A stretch of DNA of 64,000 nucleotides from Streptomyces sp. DH-12 (lineage in GTDB: Bacteria > Actinomycetota > Actinomycetes > Streptomycetales > Streptomycetaceae): positions 5,555,001 through 5,619,000 of the forward strand of contig NZ_PPFB01000001.1 in NCBI RefSeq assembly GCF_002899455.1, in the 5' to 3' direction. Positions 34,905 to 43,525 of this stretch are shown one piece after another. A program made the translations under genes and the position numbers. Position 1 is the first letter of the stretch, and the number at the start of each line of letters is the position of its first letter. The notes under the pieces were generated by a model. That model was not told the DNA's origin and made no database searches. It worked only from the letters and a program-made list of their open reading frames with translations.

Positions 34905-35540
34905 TCAGCGGCGGCCGCTGACCCGCCCCTGCAGCAGCCGCGACAGCGCCGCGTGCACGTCGTCCAGGGACCGCTCCGGCTGGAACGACTTCCAGTCCAG
35001 CGCCGCCACCAGCACCATGCCCACCAGTGCCGCCGCCGTCAGCGGCACGTCGATCTCCTCGCTGAACTCCCCGGCCGCCACGCCCCCGCGCAGCACGCCC
35101 TCGACCACCGCCACGGCCTGCTGCCGCACCACCATCAGCGTCGACTGCCAGGCCCGGTTGGTGCGCCACAGCTCGGCCACGTAGAGCTGCGTGAAGGCCG
35201 GGTAGCGGTCGATGAACACCAGTCCGGCGCGGATCATGGCGTCCAGGGCGTCGACCTTGGAGCCGCCCTCCCGGGCCGTCCGCTCGGCCGCCTCCCGCAG
35301 CGAGGCGGTCAGCAGGCCGACCCCGTGCCGCAGCAGCTCCTCGAAGAGGACCGACTTGCTCGCGAAGTTGTAGTAGACGGTGCCCTTCGCGACGCCCGCC
35401 CGCTCGGCGATCTCGTCCACGGTGGTGGCGGAGAACCCCTGCTCGGCGATGAGGGTGACGGCCGCCTCGTAGAGCTTCTGCCGGGTGGCCTCGCGGCGGG
35501 CGCTGCCGCCCGGCGTGGTGCTGCTGCGTTCCATGGCCAT
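34905..35540 (-). CDS. TetR-family transcriptional repressor
   Basis: 211 aa. N-terminal helix-turn-helix AAVTLIAEQGFSATTVDEIAERAGVAKGTVYYNFASKSVLFEE is canonical. The C-terminal ligand domain (YPAFTQLYVAELWRTNRAW) resembles regulators of efflux systems. ATG at 35540 (MAMERS) or 35534 can start it. It lies 29 nt downstream of the ABC/YhgE gene, so it is probably in the same transcript, and it likely binds the dyad at 38657-38688 to repress its own operon. Confidence 0.92.
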   Translation of the reverse strand: MAMERSSTTPGGSARREATRQKLYEAAVTLIAEQGFSATTVDEIAERAGVAKGTVYYNFASKSVLFEELLRHGVGLLTASLREAAERTAREGGSKVDALDAMIRAGLVFIDRYPAFTQLYVAELWRTNRAWQSTLMVVRQQAVAVVEGVLRGGVAAGEFSEEIDVPLTAAALVGMVLVAALDWKSFQPERSLDDVHAALSRLLQGRVSGRR

Positions 35541-35569
35541 GATTCTCACAGGAGCGCCCGTCCGTCCGT

Positions 35570-38500
35570 TCACAGGCTCAGCTCCGGGTGCAGCCGGTCG
35601 AGCGTCCACACCTGTCGGCGGCGGGCCGACAGCGCGGTCAGCGCGAGCGCCCCGGCCGTGAACGCCGCCAGCACGGCGCAGGCCGTCCACACGGGGCCGA
35701 GCCCGCCGCCCGTGATCAGCCGCCGCAGCGCCTCCACGACGTGCGTCATCGGCAGGAACGGATGCAGCGCGTTGAAGAAGTCCGGACTGGTCTGCACGGG
35801 GTACGTGCCGCCCGCCGAGGTGAGCTGGAGCATCAGCAGCGCCAGCACCAGGATCCGGCCGGCCGCGCCGAAGCGGGCGTTCAGCCACTGCACGATCGCC
35901 GCGAAGCACGCCGTGACCAGGAACAGGAAGCCCACCGTGCCGGCCGCCCGCGCCATCCGCAGGCCGAGCCCCCAGTGCAGCACCGACATCAGCGCCACCG
36001 TCTGCAGCACCCCGATCGCCGCCACCGGCAGCCAGCCCGCCAGCGCGATCCGCCAGGCGGAGGCGCCTGCCGCGAGCGCCCGCCGGTTCATCGGCGCGAT
36101 CAGCATGTACGCCACCATCGCGCCCACCCACAGTGACAGCGGGATGAAGTACGGGGCGAAACCGGTGCCGTAATCGGGCGCCTTGTGCAGGTCGTGGGAG
36201 ACCAGCCGCACGGGGTCGGCCATCACCTCGGTGCGCCGGTCGCGGTCCTGCTCGTCGTAGTCGGGGATCTTCTCGGCGCCCTCGTGCAGACCGCCGGCCA
36301 GCTCCTCGGAACCGTCGGCCAGCTCGAAGAGCCCGCCGCTGAGGTCGTCCGCGCCCGTCTTCAGCCTGCCGACGCCCTTGTCCAGGTTCCGGGCGCCCGT
36401 CTCGGCGGTGGCGAGTCCCTCGTGCAGCTTCTTCGCCCCCGCCGCGACCTTGCGGGCGCCCGTGTCGAGCTTGCCGACGCGGCTGACGGCGTCCTCGAGG
36501 TCCTCGGAGAGGCGCGGGGCGCGCCCGGCCAGCGCACGCGCCTGCTTCTCCAGGGTGGCGAGCTGCCCGTCGAGCTTCTTCAGGTCGGCGTGGCGGGAGG
36601 TCACCAGGCCGTTGACGTCGTCGGCGACGGACGAGGCGGCCGCCGCCGCCTCCTCGGCCTTCTCCAGGTCCGGACAGGCGGGGTCGGGCGCGTCGGCGTC
36701 CTCGCAGCGCTCGCGGTGGAGCGTGTCCAGGGTGCCGGACGCCTCATGGGCGTCCTTCGCGGCGGCCGGCGCCTTCTCCACCAGTGCGTCCAGGTCGTCC
36801 CGCAGCCGTCCCGCCCCGTCGGCGACGAGCCGGGCCGTCTCGCCGACGGCCTTCTCGTTCTTCTTCAGGAACGGGCCCGCCCCGGCGTTCAGCGCGTTCA
36901 CCTTCTCGACGAGCCGGCGCGTGCCGTCCGCGACCTTCCCGGAGCCGTCCTCCAGGGCGCCCGCGCCCTTGTGGAGGTCCTTCAGCCCCTTGGACAGCTT
37001 GCCGCTGCCCGAGCGGGCGTCCCGCAGCCCGTCGACGAGGTCCTTGGAGCCCTTCTCCGCCTCGCCGATGCCCCCGTTCAGCTCGTCGGCGCCCTGCGCC
37101 GCCTTCACGGTCTCGCCGTGGAGGCCGGAGAAGGAGACGAAGATCCGGTCCAGGAAGGAGCGGGAGGTCCTGGTGGACGCCGCCCGCCGCACCTCGCCGA
37201 ACACCGTCCGGGAGATCTGCCCGACGATGTAGTTGTTCGCGTCGTTGGTGCGCACCCGCAGCGCGCCGGTCTCGGGGGAGTCGCCCGAACTGGAGGCGAT
37301 GCGGCGGCTGAAGTCGGCGGGCACCGTCAGCGACAGGTAGTACGTGCCGTCCTCGACCCCGCGCCTGGCCTCCTCCTCGCTCACCTCCCGCCAGTCGAAG
37401 GCGGAGCTGTCGTGCAGACCCTCCGCGATGTCGTCGCCGGCCGTGATCCGCTCGCCGTCCGCGGTCGCGCCCCTGTCCTCGTTCACGAGGGCCACGGGGA
37501 TCCGGTCGAGACGGCCGTACGGGTCCCAGAACGACCACAGGTACAGGGCGCCGTAGAGCAGGGGCAGCACCAGCAGGGCGACGAGCGCCGCGCGCGGGAG
37601 GGTGCCGCGCCCGAAACGCCGCAGCTCAAGGGCGGCCAGTCGTGGCGATCGCATCGTCGGCGGCCTCCTTCCCGGCGTGGTCGGCGGGGGAGCGGCCGGT
37701 GGCGTCGGTCCCGTGGGTCCCGTGGGTCCCGTGGGTCTCGCCGGCCTTGTCGGCAGCGGCGTGGGCGGCTGCGCAGGGGCTGTCGGCCTCGGCTGTCCCG
37801 TCCCGGCGGGCGCCGGGGCCGGCGCCGGTCCGGCGGGGTCCGCTGCCGGGGCGCCGGGGTCCGCTGCCGTGCCGGCGGGGGAGGCGCCCGGCTCGTCGCC
37901 GGCGGGAGCGGCGGGCTCGTCGGCCCCCGTGCCGGACCGGCCGGCGCCGGTGCGCACGACCACCGCGCCGGACGGCGGCTCGCTGCACACGGCCAGCACC
38001 GTGACGCCCGTGTCCGCGACGGACCGCAGCAGGCCCCACACCTCGTCCCGCTCGGCGGACGACAGCTTCAGGTCGGTGTCGTCGATCCCGAGCAGCCGGG
38101 GACGCCCCAGCAACGCCAGCGCCAGCGACAGCCGCAGCGCCTCCACCCGCTCCAGGTCCCGCACCGCGGTCCGCTCGCCCTTGGGCAGGGCCGCCGGGTC
38201 CAGCCCGGCGGTGGCCAGCGCCTCCTCGATGTGCCGGCGCCGCTCCCGCCGCCGCTCGGCGCGCGGGCGCAGCAACCGCCGGGGCCGGGGGAGCGCGTCC
38301 CCGAAGCGGCGCCGCAGCAGCTCCCGCTCGCGCAGGTGCTCGGCCACGGTGAACGCCGGGTCGAGGTCGGTCACCCCGGCGACGTGCGCCAGGCCGCTGC
38401 GGCGGCGTACGGCGGCCATGCGCCGGGGCAGTTCCAGCCCGCCGACGACGGCCCGCCCCTCCGTCGGCCTCATGCGTCCGGTGAGCGCGAGCAGCAGACA

Positions 38501-38644
38501 GGTGCGGCCCGTGCCGGACGGTCCCGTCACCGCGATCAGCGCACCGGGCCCGGCGTGGACCGAGACGTCGCGGAAGGCCCACCCCCGTGGCCCCCTCAGG
38601 CCGAGGCCGTCGGCCACGACGGCGAGTCCGCTCGGATCGTCCAC
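35570..38644 (-). CDS. Fused ABC-ATPase-like domain and YhgE/Pip-type membrane exporter
   Basis: 1024 aa. Residues 1-~225 resemble an ABC ATPase, but Walker A is GPSGTGRT (Arg for Lys), no LSGGQ is visible and Walker B is degenerate (LLGIDD). Residues ~235-330 are a Pro/Ala/Thr linker with a collagen-like TGPTGPTGP run. From ~331 it is a YhgE/Pip protein: one N-terminal membrane helix, a ~450-residue extracellular helical domain with many GxxxLxxGxxxLxxG repeats, then five or six C-terminal helices. A strong AAGGAGG sits 9 nt before an in-frame ATG at 37654, which could make a separate 694-aa exporter. Co-transcribed with tetR. Substrate unknown. Confidence 0.85.
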   Translation of the reverse strand: MDDPSGLAVVADGLGLRGPRGWAFRDVSVHAGPGALIAVTGPSGTGRTCLLLALTGRMRPTEGRAVVGGLELPRRMAAVRRRSGLAHVAGVTDLDPAFTVAEHLRERELLRRRFGDALPRPRRLLRPRAERRRERRRHIEEALATAGLDPAALPKGERTAVRDLERVEALRLSLALALLGRPRLLGIDDTDLKLSSAERDEVWGLLRSVADTGVTVLAVCSEPPSGAVVVRTGAGRSGTGADEPAAPAGDEPGASPAGTAADPGAPAADPAGPAPAPAPAGTGQPRPTAPAQPPTPLPTRPARPTGPTGPTGPTPPAAPPPTTPGRRPPTMRSPRLAALELRRFGRGTLPRAALVALLVLPLLYGALYLWSFWDPYGRLDRIPVALVNEDRGATADGERITAGDDIAEGLHDSSAFDWREVSEEEARRGVEDGTYYLSLTVPADFSRRIASSSGDSPETGALRVRTNDANNYIVGQISRTVFGEVRRAASTRTSRSFLDRIFVSFSGLHGETVKAAQGADELNGGIGEAEKGSKDLVDGLRDARSGSGKLSKGLKDLHKGAGALEDGSGKVADGTRRLVEKVNALNAGAGPFLKKNEKAVGETARLVADGAGRLRDDLDALVEKAPAAAKDAHEASGTLDTLHRERCEDADAPDPACPDLEKAEEAAAAASSVADDVNGLVTSRHADLKKLDGQLATLEKQARALAGRAPRLSEDLEDAVSRVGKLDTGARKVAAGAKKLHEGLATAETGARNLDKGVGRLKTGADDLSGGLFELADGSEELAGGLHEGAEKIPDYDEQDRDRRTEVMADPVRLVSHDLHKAPDYGTGFAPYFIPLSLWVGAMVAYMLIAPMNRRALAAGASAWRIALAGWLPVAAIGVLQTVALMSVLHWGLGLRMARAAGTVGFLFLVTACFAAIVQWLNARFGAAGRILVLALLMLQLTSAGGTYPVQTSPDFFNALHPFLPMTHVVEALRRLITGGGLGPVWTACAVLAAFTAGALALTALSARRRQVWTLDRLHPELSL

Positions 38645-38656
38645 GAGTCCCCCTGG

Positions 38657-38688
38657 AACTTTTGAACTGACTGGTCAGTGCAAAAGCT
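38657..38688. promoter_or_regulatory. 32-bp operator dyad for the TetR-ABC operon
   Basis: Arms of 15 bp, AACTTTTGAACTGAC and GTCAGTGCAAAAGCT, match as inverted repeats at 13 of 15 positions around a TG centre; the core ACTGAC-TG-GTCAGT is perfect. It overlaps the predicted -10, 12 bp before the ABC start. Confidence 0.8.
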
Positions 38689-38712
38689 AGCTCGAACGGG
38701 CGAGCGGGGCAA
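38684..38712 (-). promoter_or_regulatory. Promoter of the ABC/YhgE-tetR operon
   Basis: Minus strand: -35 TTGCCC (38707-38712), 17-bp spacer, -10 TAGCTT (38684-38689). The -10 lies inside the operator dyad. Confidence 0.55.
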
Positions 38713-38812
38713 CGTCGCAGGTCAGAACGGATTGTCAGTGCCATACCGCACGATGTGCACATACGGCACTTGCCTCATGGCGTGCCGTCACGAAGACGAC
38801 AGGAGGTTCGTC

Positions 38813-39376
38813 ATGGCCCACTCGTCCGCAGCAGCCGCCCGTCGGCGCCGCGCAACCGGCCCTGCCCCCTCACTGAACAACGGCCCGGCGAGCGACATCC
38901 ACCCCGTGCTGCGCCGCGCCACGGCCCCGCCGGCCGCCCTCGACCTGCTCGCCCAGGCCCGCGCCGGACTCGACGAGGCCGCCGTCCTCGACACCCCCAA
39001 CGAGCGCTACGCCATGGCCCACCTGGCCGCCCTGCGCACCGCCGCCGCCGTGCTCGCCGCCCGGGGCAGGCCCGAGACCTCGCCCCGGGCGCGGGCGAAG
39101 ATACGAAGCGCGTGGGAGGTGCTCCCGGAGATCGCGCCCGAACTCACCGAGTGGAGCGCTCTCTTCGCCTCCGGGGCGCAGCGCCGCGCCCGGGCCGAGG
39201 CGGGCATCCAGGGCGCGGCGACCGTGCGGGACGCCGACGACCTGATCCGGGACGTGGCGATGTTCCTGCGGCTGGTCGAGCGGATGCTGGTGCTCCAGCC
39301 GGTGCTGCCCCAGTCCCGCCCCGACCAGGACGGCCCGGACACCACCCCGCGCGGCGGCCTGCCCGACGCGGGCTGA
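38813..39376 (+). CDS. SAV_6107-family HEPN-domain protein
   Basis: 187 aa. A basic, disordered N terminus (~40 residues) is followed by a helical bundle. RYAMAH in NERYAMAHLAALRTAAAVLAARG fits the Rx4H motif of HEPN domains. A second helix pair (RAKIRSAWEVLPEIAPELTEWSALF) and DLIRDVAMFLRLVERML complete it. HEPN proteins are often RNases or RNA-binding, but this actinobacterial family is uncharacterised and has no antitoxin beside it. AGGAGG lies 6 nt before ATG 38813. Confidence 0.82.
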   Translation: MAHSSAAAARRRRATGPAPSLNNGPASDIHPVLRRATAPPAALDLLAQARAGLDEAAVLDTPNERYAMAHLAALRTAAAVLAARGRPETSPRARAKIRSAWEVLPEIAPELTEWSALFASGAQRRARAEAGIQGAATVRDADDLIRDVAMFLRLVERMLVLQPVLPQSRPDQDGPDTTPRGGLPDAG

Positions 39377-39489
39377 CCGGGGCGCCACCGGGTGAGGGCG
39401 GGGCGCCGCGCAGGCCATAGGGTGGACAGCGCCTGAAACCCGATCGCCCCGCCCCACCCCAGGCGGTGCCCCGCCGAGGAGTCACCACC

Positions 39490-40260
39490 GTGCCGGACCC
39501 GATGCGCCCCCGCGCCGCTCTCCGTACCGCCGTTGTCTGGGACGTCCTCCAGGACGCCCTGGAACGCCGGGTCAAGGCCACCGGACGGCAGGCCCTGGAC
39601 GTCCTCGACACCGGCGGCGGCAGCGGCAACTTCGCCGTGCCCCTGGCCCGGCTCGGTCACCGGGTGACCGTCGTGGACCCCAGCCCCGACGCCCTGTTCG
39701 CCCTGGAGCGCCGTGCCGCAGAGGAGGACGTCGCGGACCGGGTGCACGGCGTGCAGGGCGACGTCCGCGGCCTCTTCGACGTCGCCGAGCGCGGCGGCTA
39801 CGACGTCGTGCTGTGCCACGGCGTCCTGGAGTACGTCGACGACCCGGCGGAGGGCGTGCGCAACACGGTGGCAGCCCTGCGCCCCGGCGGCGTCCTGAGC
39901 CTGCTCGCCGCGGGCCTGGGCGGCGCGGTGCTCGCCCGCGCCCTCGCCGGGCACTTCACGGAGGCCCGGCAGGCGCTCGGCGACCCGAACGGCCGATGGG
40001 GCGAGGGCGACCCCGTGCCGCGCCGCTTCACCGCCGGCCAGCTCACCGCGCTGGTGCGCGGCGCGGGCCTGGAGGTCGGCGCGGTGCACGGCGTACGGGT
40101 CTTCTCGGACCTCGTCCCCGGAGTGCTGGTCGACACCGAGCCCGGAGCGCTGGAGGCGCTGCTGAAGCTGGAGGCCGCAGCGGCCGAGCTCGACGCGTTC
40201 CACTCCGTGGCCACGCAGCTTCATGTGCTCGGTGGGGCCAGGGGGACCGCCGAGGCGTGA
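39490..40260 (+). CDS. SAM-dependent methyltransferase
   Basis: 256 aa. Class I fold: motif I VLDTGGGSGNFAVPLA, acidic end of strand 2 VTVVDPSPDAL, VQGDVRGLFDV and LCHGVLEYVDDPAEGV, then the post-motif ALRPGGVLSLL. The pattern resembles small-molecule or tRNA-modifying methyltransferases of the CmoM/UbiG type. GTG 39490 is chosen because GAGGAG lies 8 nt upstream. Substrate unknown. Confidence 0.88.
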   Translation: MPDPMRPRAALRTAVVWDVLQDALERRVKATGRQALDVLDTGGGSGNFAVPLARLGHRVTVVDPSPDALFALERRAAEEDVADRVHGVQGDVRGLFDVAERGGYDVVLCHGVLEYVDDPAEGVRNTVAALRPGGVLSLLAAGLGGAVLARALAGHFTEARQALGDPNGRWGEGDPVPRRFTAGQLTALVRGAGLEVGAVHGVRVFSDLVPGVLVDTEPGALEALLKLEAAAAELDAFHSVATQLHVLGGARGTAEA

Positions 40261-40470
40261 GCCGCCGTCCGTGACACGGCGCTGATCAGCGGCGCGTCCG
40301 GCGGCCCCGGGGCGCATGGACTGTGCCACAGGCCCCCCGAATGGCGGCTCGGAGCCGTATGATCGAGGGAGACCGCCCGGCATGACGGGTCGGCCGCCGG
40401 GGAATGACAGCCTCAGCGGACCGGTGCGTGATGGCGGACACCGGTTGGCAATTGGCGCAGAGGGGCGGGT

Positions 40471-40498
40471 TTCACGGGGGCGATTCCCTGCCTATCCT
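40471..40498 (+). promoter_or_regulatory. Promoter of the DUF3040 gene
   Basis: -35 TTCACG (40471-40476), 16-bp spacer, -10 TATCCT (40493-40498), giving a leader of about 45 nt. A second -10-like TATGAT lies at 40358-40363. Confidence 0.4.
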
Positions 40499-40547
40499 GA
40501 AGGGACCCCCCGGGTCGCCCCGGCGACTGCACGATGAGGAGGACTCC

Positions 40548-40952
40548 GTGCCGCTCTCGGAGCACGAGCAGCGCATGCTCGAGCAAATGGAGCGAGCGCT
40601 GTACGCCGAAGATCCCAAGTTCGCGACGGCGCTCGAGGGAAGCGGGCTGCGTACGTACACCCGGCGACGGGTCTACCAGGCGGTCGCGGGCTTCCTCGTA
40701 GGTATTGCGCTCCTCATGGCCGGTATGGTCGCCCAGCAGGTGTGGCTCAGCGTCGTGGGTTTCCTCGTGATGCTGGGATGCGCCGTACTCGCGGTGACCG
40801 GATGGCGCAAGGCACCCAAGCCGGGTGAGCAGGCCGCCGGTGCGAGTGCCGCGCCGCGCGCCGGCCGCCAGAGCAGAGCGCGTCGTTCGATGATGGACCG
40901 CATCGAGGAGCGGTGGCAGCGGCGCCGTGACGAACAGGGCGGCGGCCACTGA
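40548..40952 (+). CDS. DUF3040 membrane protein
   Basis: 134 aa. The N-terminal SEHEQRMLEQMERALYAEDPKFA is the DUF3040 signature. Two membrane helices (VYQAVAGFLVGIALLMAGMV and VWLSVVGFLVMLGCAVLAV) and a basic C-terminal tail follow. An actinobacterial protein found just before the dcw cluster (Rv2169c in M. tuberculosis, SCO2097-type here), which suggests a link to division or envelope growth; function unproved. GTG 40548 has GAGGAG upstream. Confidence 0.9.
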   Translation: MPLSEHEQRMLEQMERALYAEDPKFATALEGSGLRTYTRRRVYQAVAGFLVGIALLMAGMVAQQVWLSVVGFLVMLGCAVLAVTGWRKAPKPGEQAAGASAAPRAGRQSRARRSMMDRIEERWQRRRDEQGGGH

Positions 40953-40970
40953 GGTCCTCGTAGCTTCTGG

Positions 40971-41007
40971 CTCAGGGGCGCCCACCGACACGGTGGGCGC
41001 CCCTGAG
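40971..41007. terminator. Terminator hairpin after the DUF3040 gene
   Basis: CTCAGGGGCGCCCACCG and CGGTGGGCGCCCCTGAG form a perfect 17-bp stem with a 3-nt loop (ACA). Strong hairpin without a T run, typical of Streptomyces. Confidence 0.8.
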
Positions 41008-41060
41008 TCGTCCCTGGCACCGGTCGCGGCCCCACCCCCGTGGTCGCTCCGTAGTCGTTC

Positions 41061-41102
41061 GCGCGGTTCCCCGCGCCCCCTCAGGGGCGCGGGGAACCGC
41101 GC
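41061..41102. repeat. REP-like palindrome
   Basis: GCGCGGTTCCCCGCGCCCC pairs perfectly with GGGGCGCGGGGAACCGCGC (19 bp) around CTCA. It belongs to the same dispersed family as 4512-4541. It lies before the transglutaminase stop and may also end transcription. Confidence 0.75.
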
Positions 41103-41137
41103 GGACGACTCAGGACGGCCCGCGGCCGCACCCGGCC

Positions 41138-43525
41138 TCAGCCACGCTGGCGGGACGGCAGGCGCCAGTTCGGGCGGAGGGCGGTGAGACGGTCCCGCAG
41201 GGCCGTCCACCGGTCGGACACCGCCCACACCACCCGCACGGCCGACCGCGGCGCCAGCACCGCCCGCAGGCGGGCCCGGCGCGACGCCGAGGCCCGCAAC
41301 GCGGCCGTCGCGCGCCGCACGTCGTCCGCCAGACCCGTGGCCGGCCGCGGCCGCGGCGCGTACAGCACCTGTTCCACCGCCCCCGCCAGCCGGTGCACCG
41401 ACGCCGCCGCGTCCCCCTCGAGCCGGCCCTGCCGCACGAGACGGCCGGCGGCCCCGCGCGCGGTCAGCGACTCGTCCGGCACGATGCCGTGGTCCCAGGC
41501 CGCGTCCGTCAGCTCCTCCCAGGCGGCCAGCACGTACGGTGCGACGTCCTCCTCCGAGCGGCCGTGGCCGCCCAGCCGCCGCGCCCGCATCCGCGTCCGC
41601 CACAACAGCGGCGCCAGCGGCAGCGCCAGGACCAGCAGCCCGGCCAGCGCCCACAGCAGCACCACGTGCCACTTCGGACCGTCGTCGTCCACCGGCAGGG
41701 CCGCCTGCGGCGACTCGCTCTCGCAGGCCCCCGGGCCGCTGCCGTCCGCCCGGCAGTCCGTGCTCTGCGACGGCGCGGCCGACGGGTCCGAGGGCGCGGC
41801 CTGCGACGGCCGGGCCGGATCCGCCGGCCCGTTGTCCTCGACGTCCTGCACGGTGTAGTCCGGCGTCGAACCACGGGTGGGGGTCGGCTCGAACCGCGTC
41901 CAGCCCACGCCCTCGAAGTACAGCTCGGGCCAGGCGTGCGCGTCCCGCATCGCGACCGAGATCGTGCCGTCGGCCTGCGGGGCGCCGGGCGCGAAGCCCA
42001 CCGCGATACGCGCCGGGATGCCCAGCGACCGCGCCATGGACGCCATCGCGAAGGAGTAGTGCACGCAGAAGCCCCGCTTGTCCTGCAGGAAGCGGGCGAT
42101 CGCCTGCGAGCCGCTGCCGACGTCGACCTGGGTGTCGTACTGGAAGTCGCCGCTCAGCGTGAACCAGTCCTGCAGCATGACCGCCCGGTCGTAGGCGCTC
42201 TTCGCGCCGTCGGTCACGTCACGCGCGGTCCTGTGCACCACGGCGGGCAGCGAGTCGGGCAGCTCGGTGTACTCGCGCAGCACCCCGGCCGACGGCTCCG
42301 GCGCCCCGGCCAGCTGCTCCGCCGTGGGCCGCACGTCGAGGCTGCGCACCTCGTACGTCAGGCCGCTGGTGCTCTGCCCGTGGTCGCCGACCAGCGTCAT
42401 GCCGACGGGCTCGTAGCGCCAGTCGCCCTGCACGCTCACCCGGCTCGGCGGGTACGGCATCGGCAGCCAGGTCTGGCCGTACGTCTTCGCCACCGAGATC
42501 GACGTGCCGACCTCCGTGAACTCCACGTCGGGGCTGAGGCCCGGCGGGGCGGGGAAGCCCTCGGGCACCTGGGTGATGGCCCGCTTCGACGGCTTCCACG
42601 TGGTGCCGTCGAAGTCGTCCAGGGACACGATGCGCAGGTACAGGTCCGAGGTGTTCTCCATCTCGGTGCGCACCGAGAACACCTGGCGGTCGTCGTCGTT
42701 GTTCAGCGAGTCGCGCAGCGACACCAGCGGGTTCACCGCGGAGATGGTGCCGCCCCCGCCGCTCCCCGCGCCCATGCCCCGGCCGTCCGGGTCCAGCAGG
42801 CCGCCGTCCATCGCGGGCAGCGCCAGCGGCGCCACCAGGGCGATGCCCAGCGCCACCACGCCGATCCGGTGCCCGAAGCGCACCGGCGCCGGCGTGCCGG
42901 GCGTCTCCCTGCCCCGGCCGCGCGGCGGCCCGGCGAACACCCGGCCCCACTGGGAGAGCCGGTCCCGGCCCTCGGCGAGCAGCAGCATCAGATAACCGGC
43001 CGCCGCCAGCAGGAACCACAGCCACTCGATGCCGTCGTCGGTCAGGCCCGCGGCCACCGAGTACAGGGCGAGCAGCGGCAGTCCGGCCGGGGCCGCGCTG
43101 CGGAAGGTCACCGCGAGGGCGTCCACCAGCAGGCCGATGATCAGGACCCCGCCGACCAGCATCAGACGGATGCCGTCGGTCAGCGGCGCCGGTATCGCGT
43201 ACCGGTTGACGTCCTCGCCGCCCTGCTCCAGCAGCTGGCCGAAGAAGCGCACGGCGTCCGGGCCGGGTATCAGCCCGGCGACGGCGTGCTCCCGCGCGAA
43301 CATCAGGGTGAGCAGCAGCAGCGTGACGACGACCTGCGCCGTCACCGTCAGCGACCGCGCCAGCGGCACCCGCCGCGCCGCCGCGCCCACGCCCGCCTGC
43401 ACGCCCAGCAGCAGCGCCACCTGCAGTATCCAGACGGTCGACTCCACCAGCGGCAGCAGCGCACAGGCCGCCAGCAGGGTGGCCGCCCAGGCGCGCACCG
43501 TCAGCCTGGCCAGTGAGCTGATCAC
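41138..43525 (-). CDS. TgpA-like transglutaminase-domain membrane protein
   Basis: 795 aa. Six or more N-terminal membrane helices (DUF3488), then a large extracytoplasmic domain. The transglutaminase core has Cys in DKRGFCVHYSFAM, His in DAHAWPELYFEG and an acid near VGWTRFEPTPT. A final membrane helix and a cytoplasmic DUF4129-like tail (AWEELTDAAWDHG) end it. The GTG start overlaps the DUF58 stop by 4 nt. The family cuts or crosslinks peptide amides outside the cell; target unknown. Confidence 0.9.
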   Translation of the reverse strand: MISSLARLTVRAWAATLLAACALLPLVESTVWILQVALLLGVQAGVGAAARRVPLARSLTVTAQVVVTLLLLTLMFAREHAVAGLIPGPDAVRFFGQLLEQGGEDVNRYAIPAPLTDGIRLMLVGGVLIIGLLVDALAVTFRSAAPAGLPLLALYSVAAGLTDDGIEWLWFLLAAAGYLMLLLAEGRDRLSQWGRVFAGPPRGRGRETPGTPAPVRFGHRIGVVALGIALVAPLALPAMDGGLLDPDGRGMGAGSGGGGTISAVNPLVSLRDSLNNDDDRQVFSVRTEMENTSDLYLRIVSLDDFDGTTWKPSKRAITQVPEGFPAPPGLSPDVEFTEVGTSISVAKTYGQTWLPMPYPPSRVSVQGDWRYEPVGMTLVGDHGQSTSGLTYEVRSLDVRPTAEQLAGAPEPSAGVLREYTELPDSLPAVVHRTARDVTDGAKSAYDRAVMLQDWFTLSGDFQYDTQVDVGSGSQAIARFLQDKRGFCVHYSFAMASMARSLGIPARIAVGFAPGAPQADGTISVAMRDAHAWPELYFEGVGWTRFEPTPTRGSTPDYTVQDVEDNGPADPARPSQAAPSDPSAAPSQSTDCRADGSGPGACESESPQAALPVDDDGPKWHVVLLWALAGLLVLALPLAPLLWRTRMRARRLGGHGRSEEDVAPYVLAAWEELTDAAWDHGIVPDESLTARGAAGRLVRQGRLEGDAAASVHRLAGAVEQVLYAPRPRPATGLADDVRRATAALRASASRRARLRAVLAPRSAVRVVWAVSDRWTALRDRLTALRPNWRLPSRQRG

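Noticed and set aside
34611-34930. Possible plus-strand small gene in the gap before tetR
   Set aside because: ATG at 34611 has no good ribosome site, the product is Arg/Gly/Pro low complexity, and the frame runs on antisense to tetR without a natural end.
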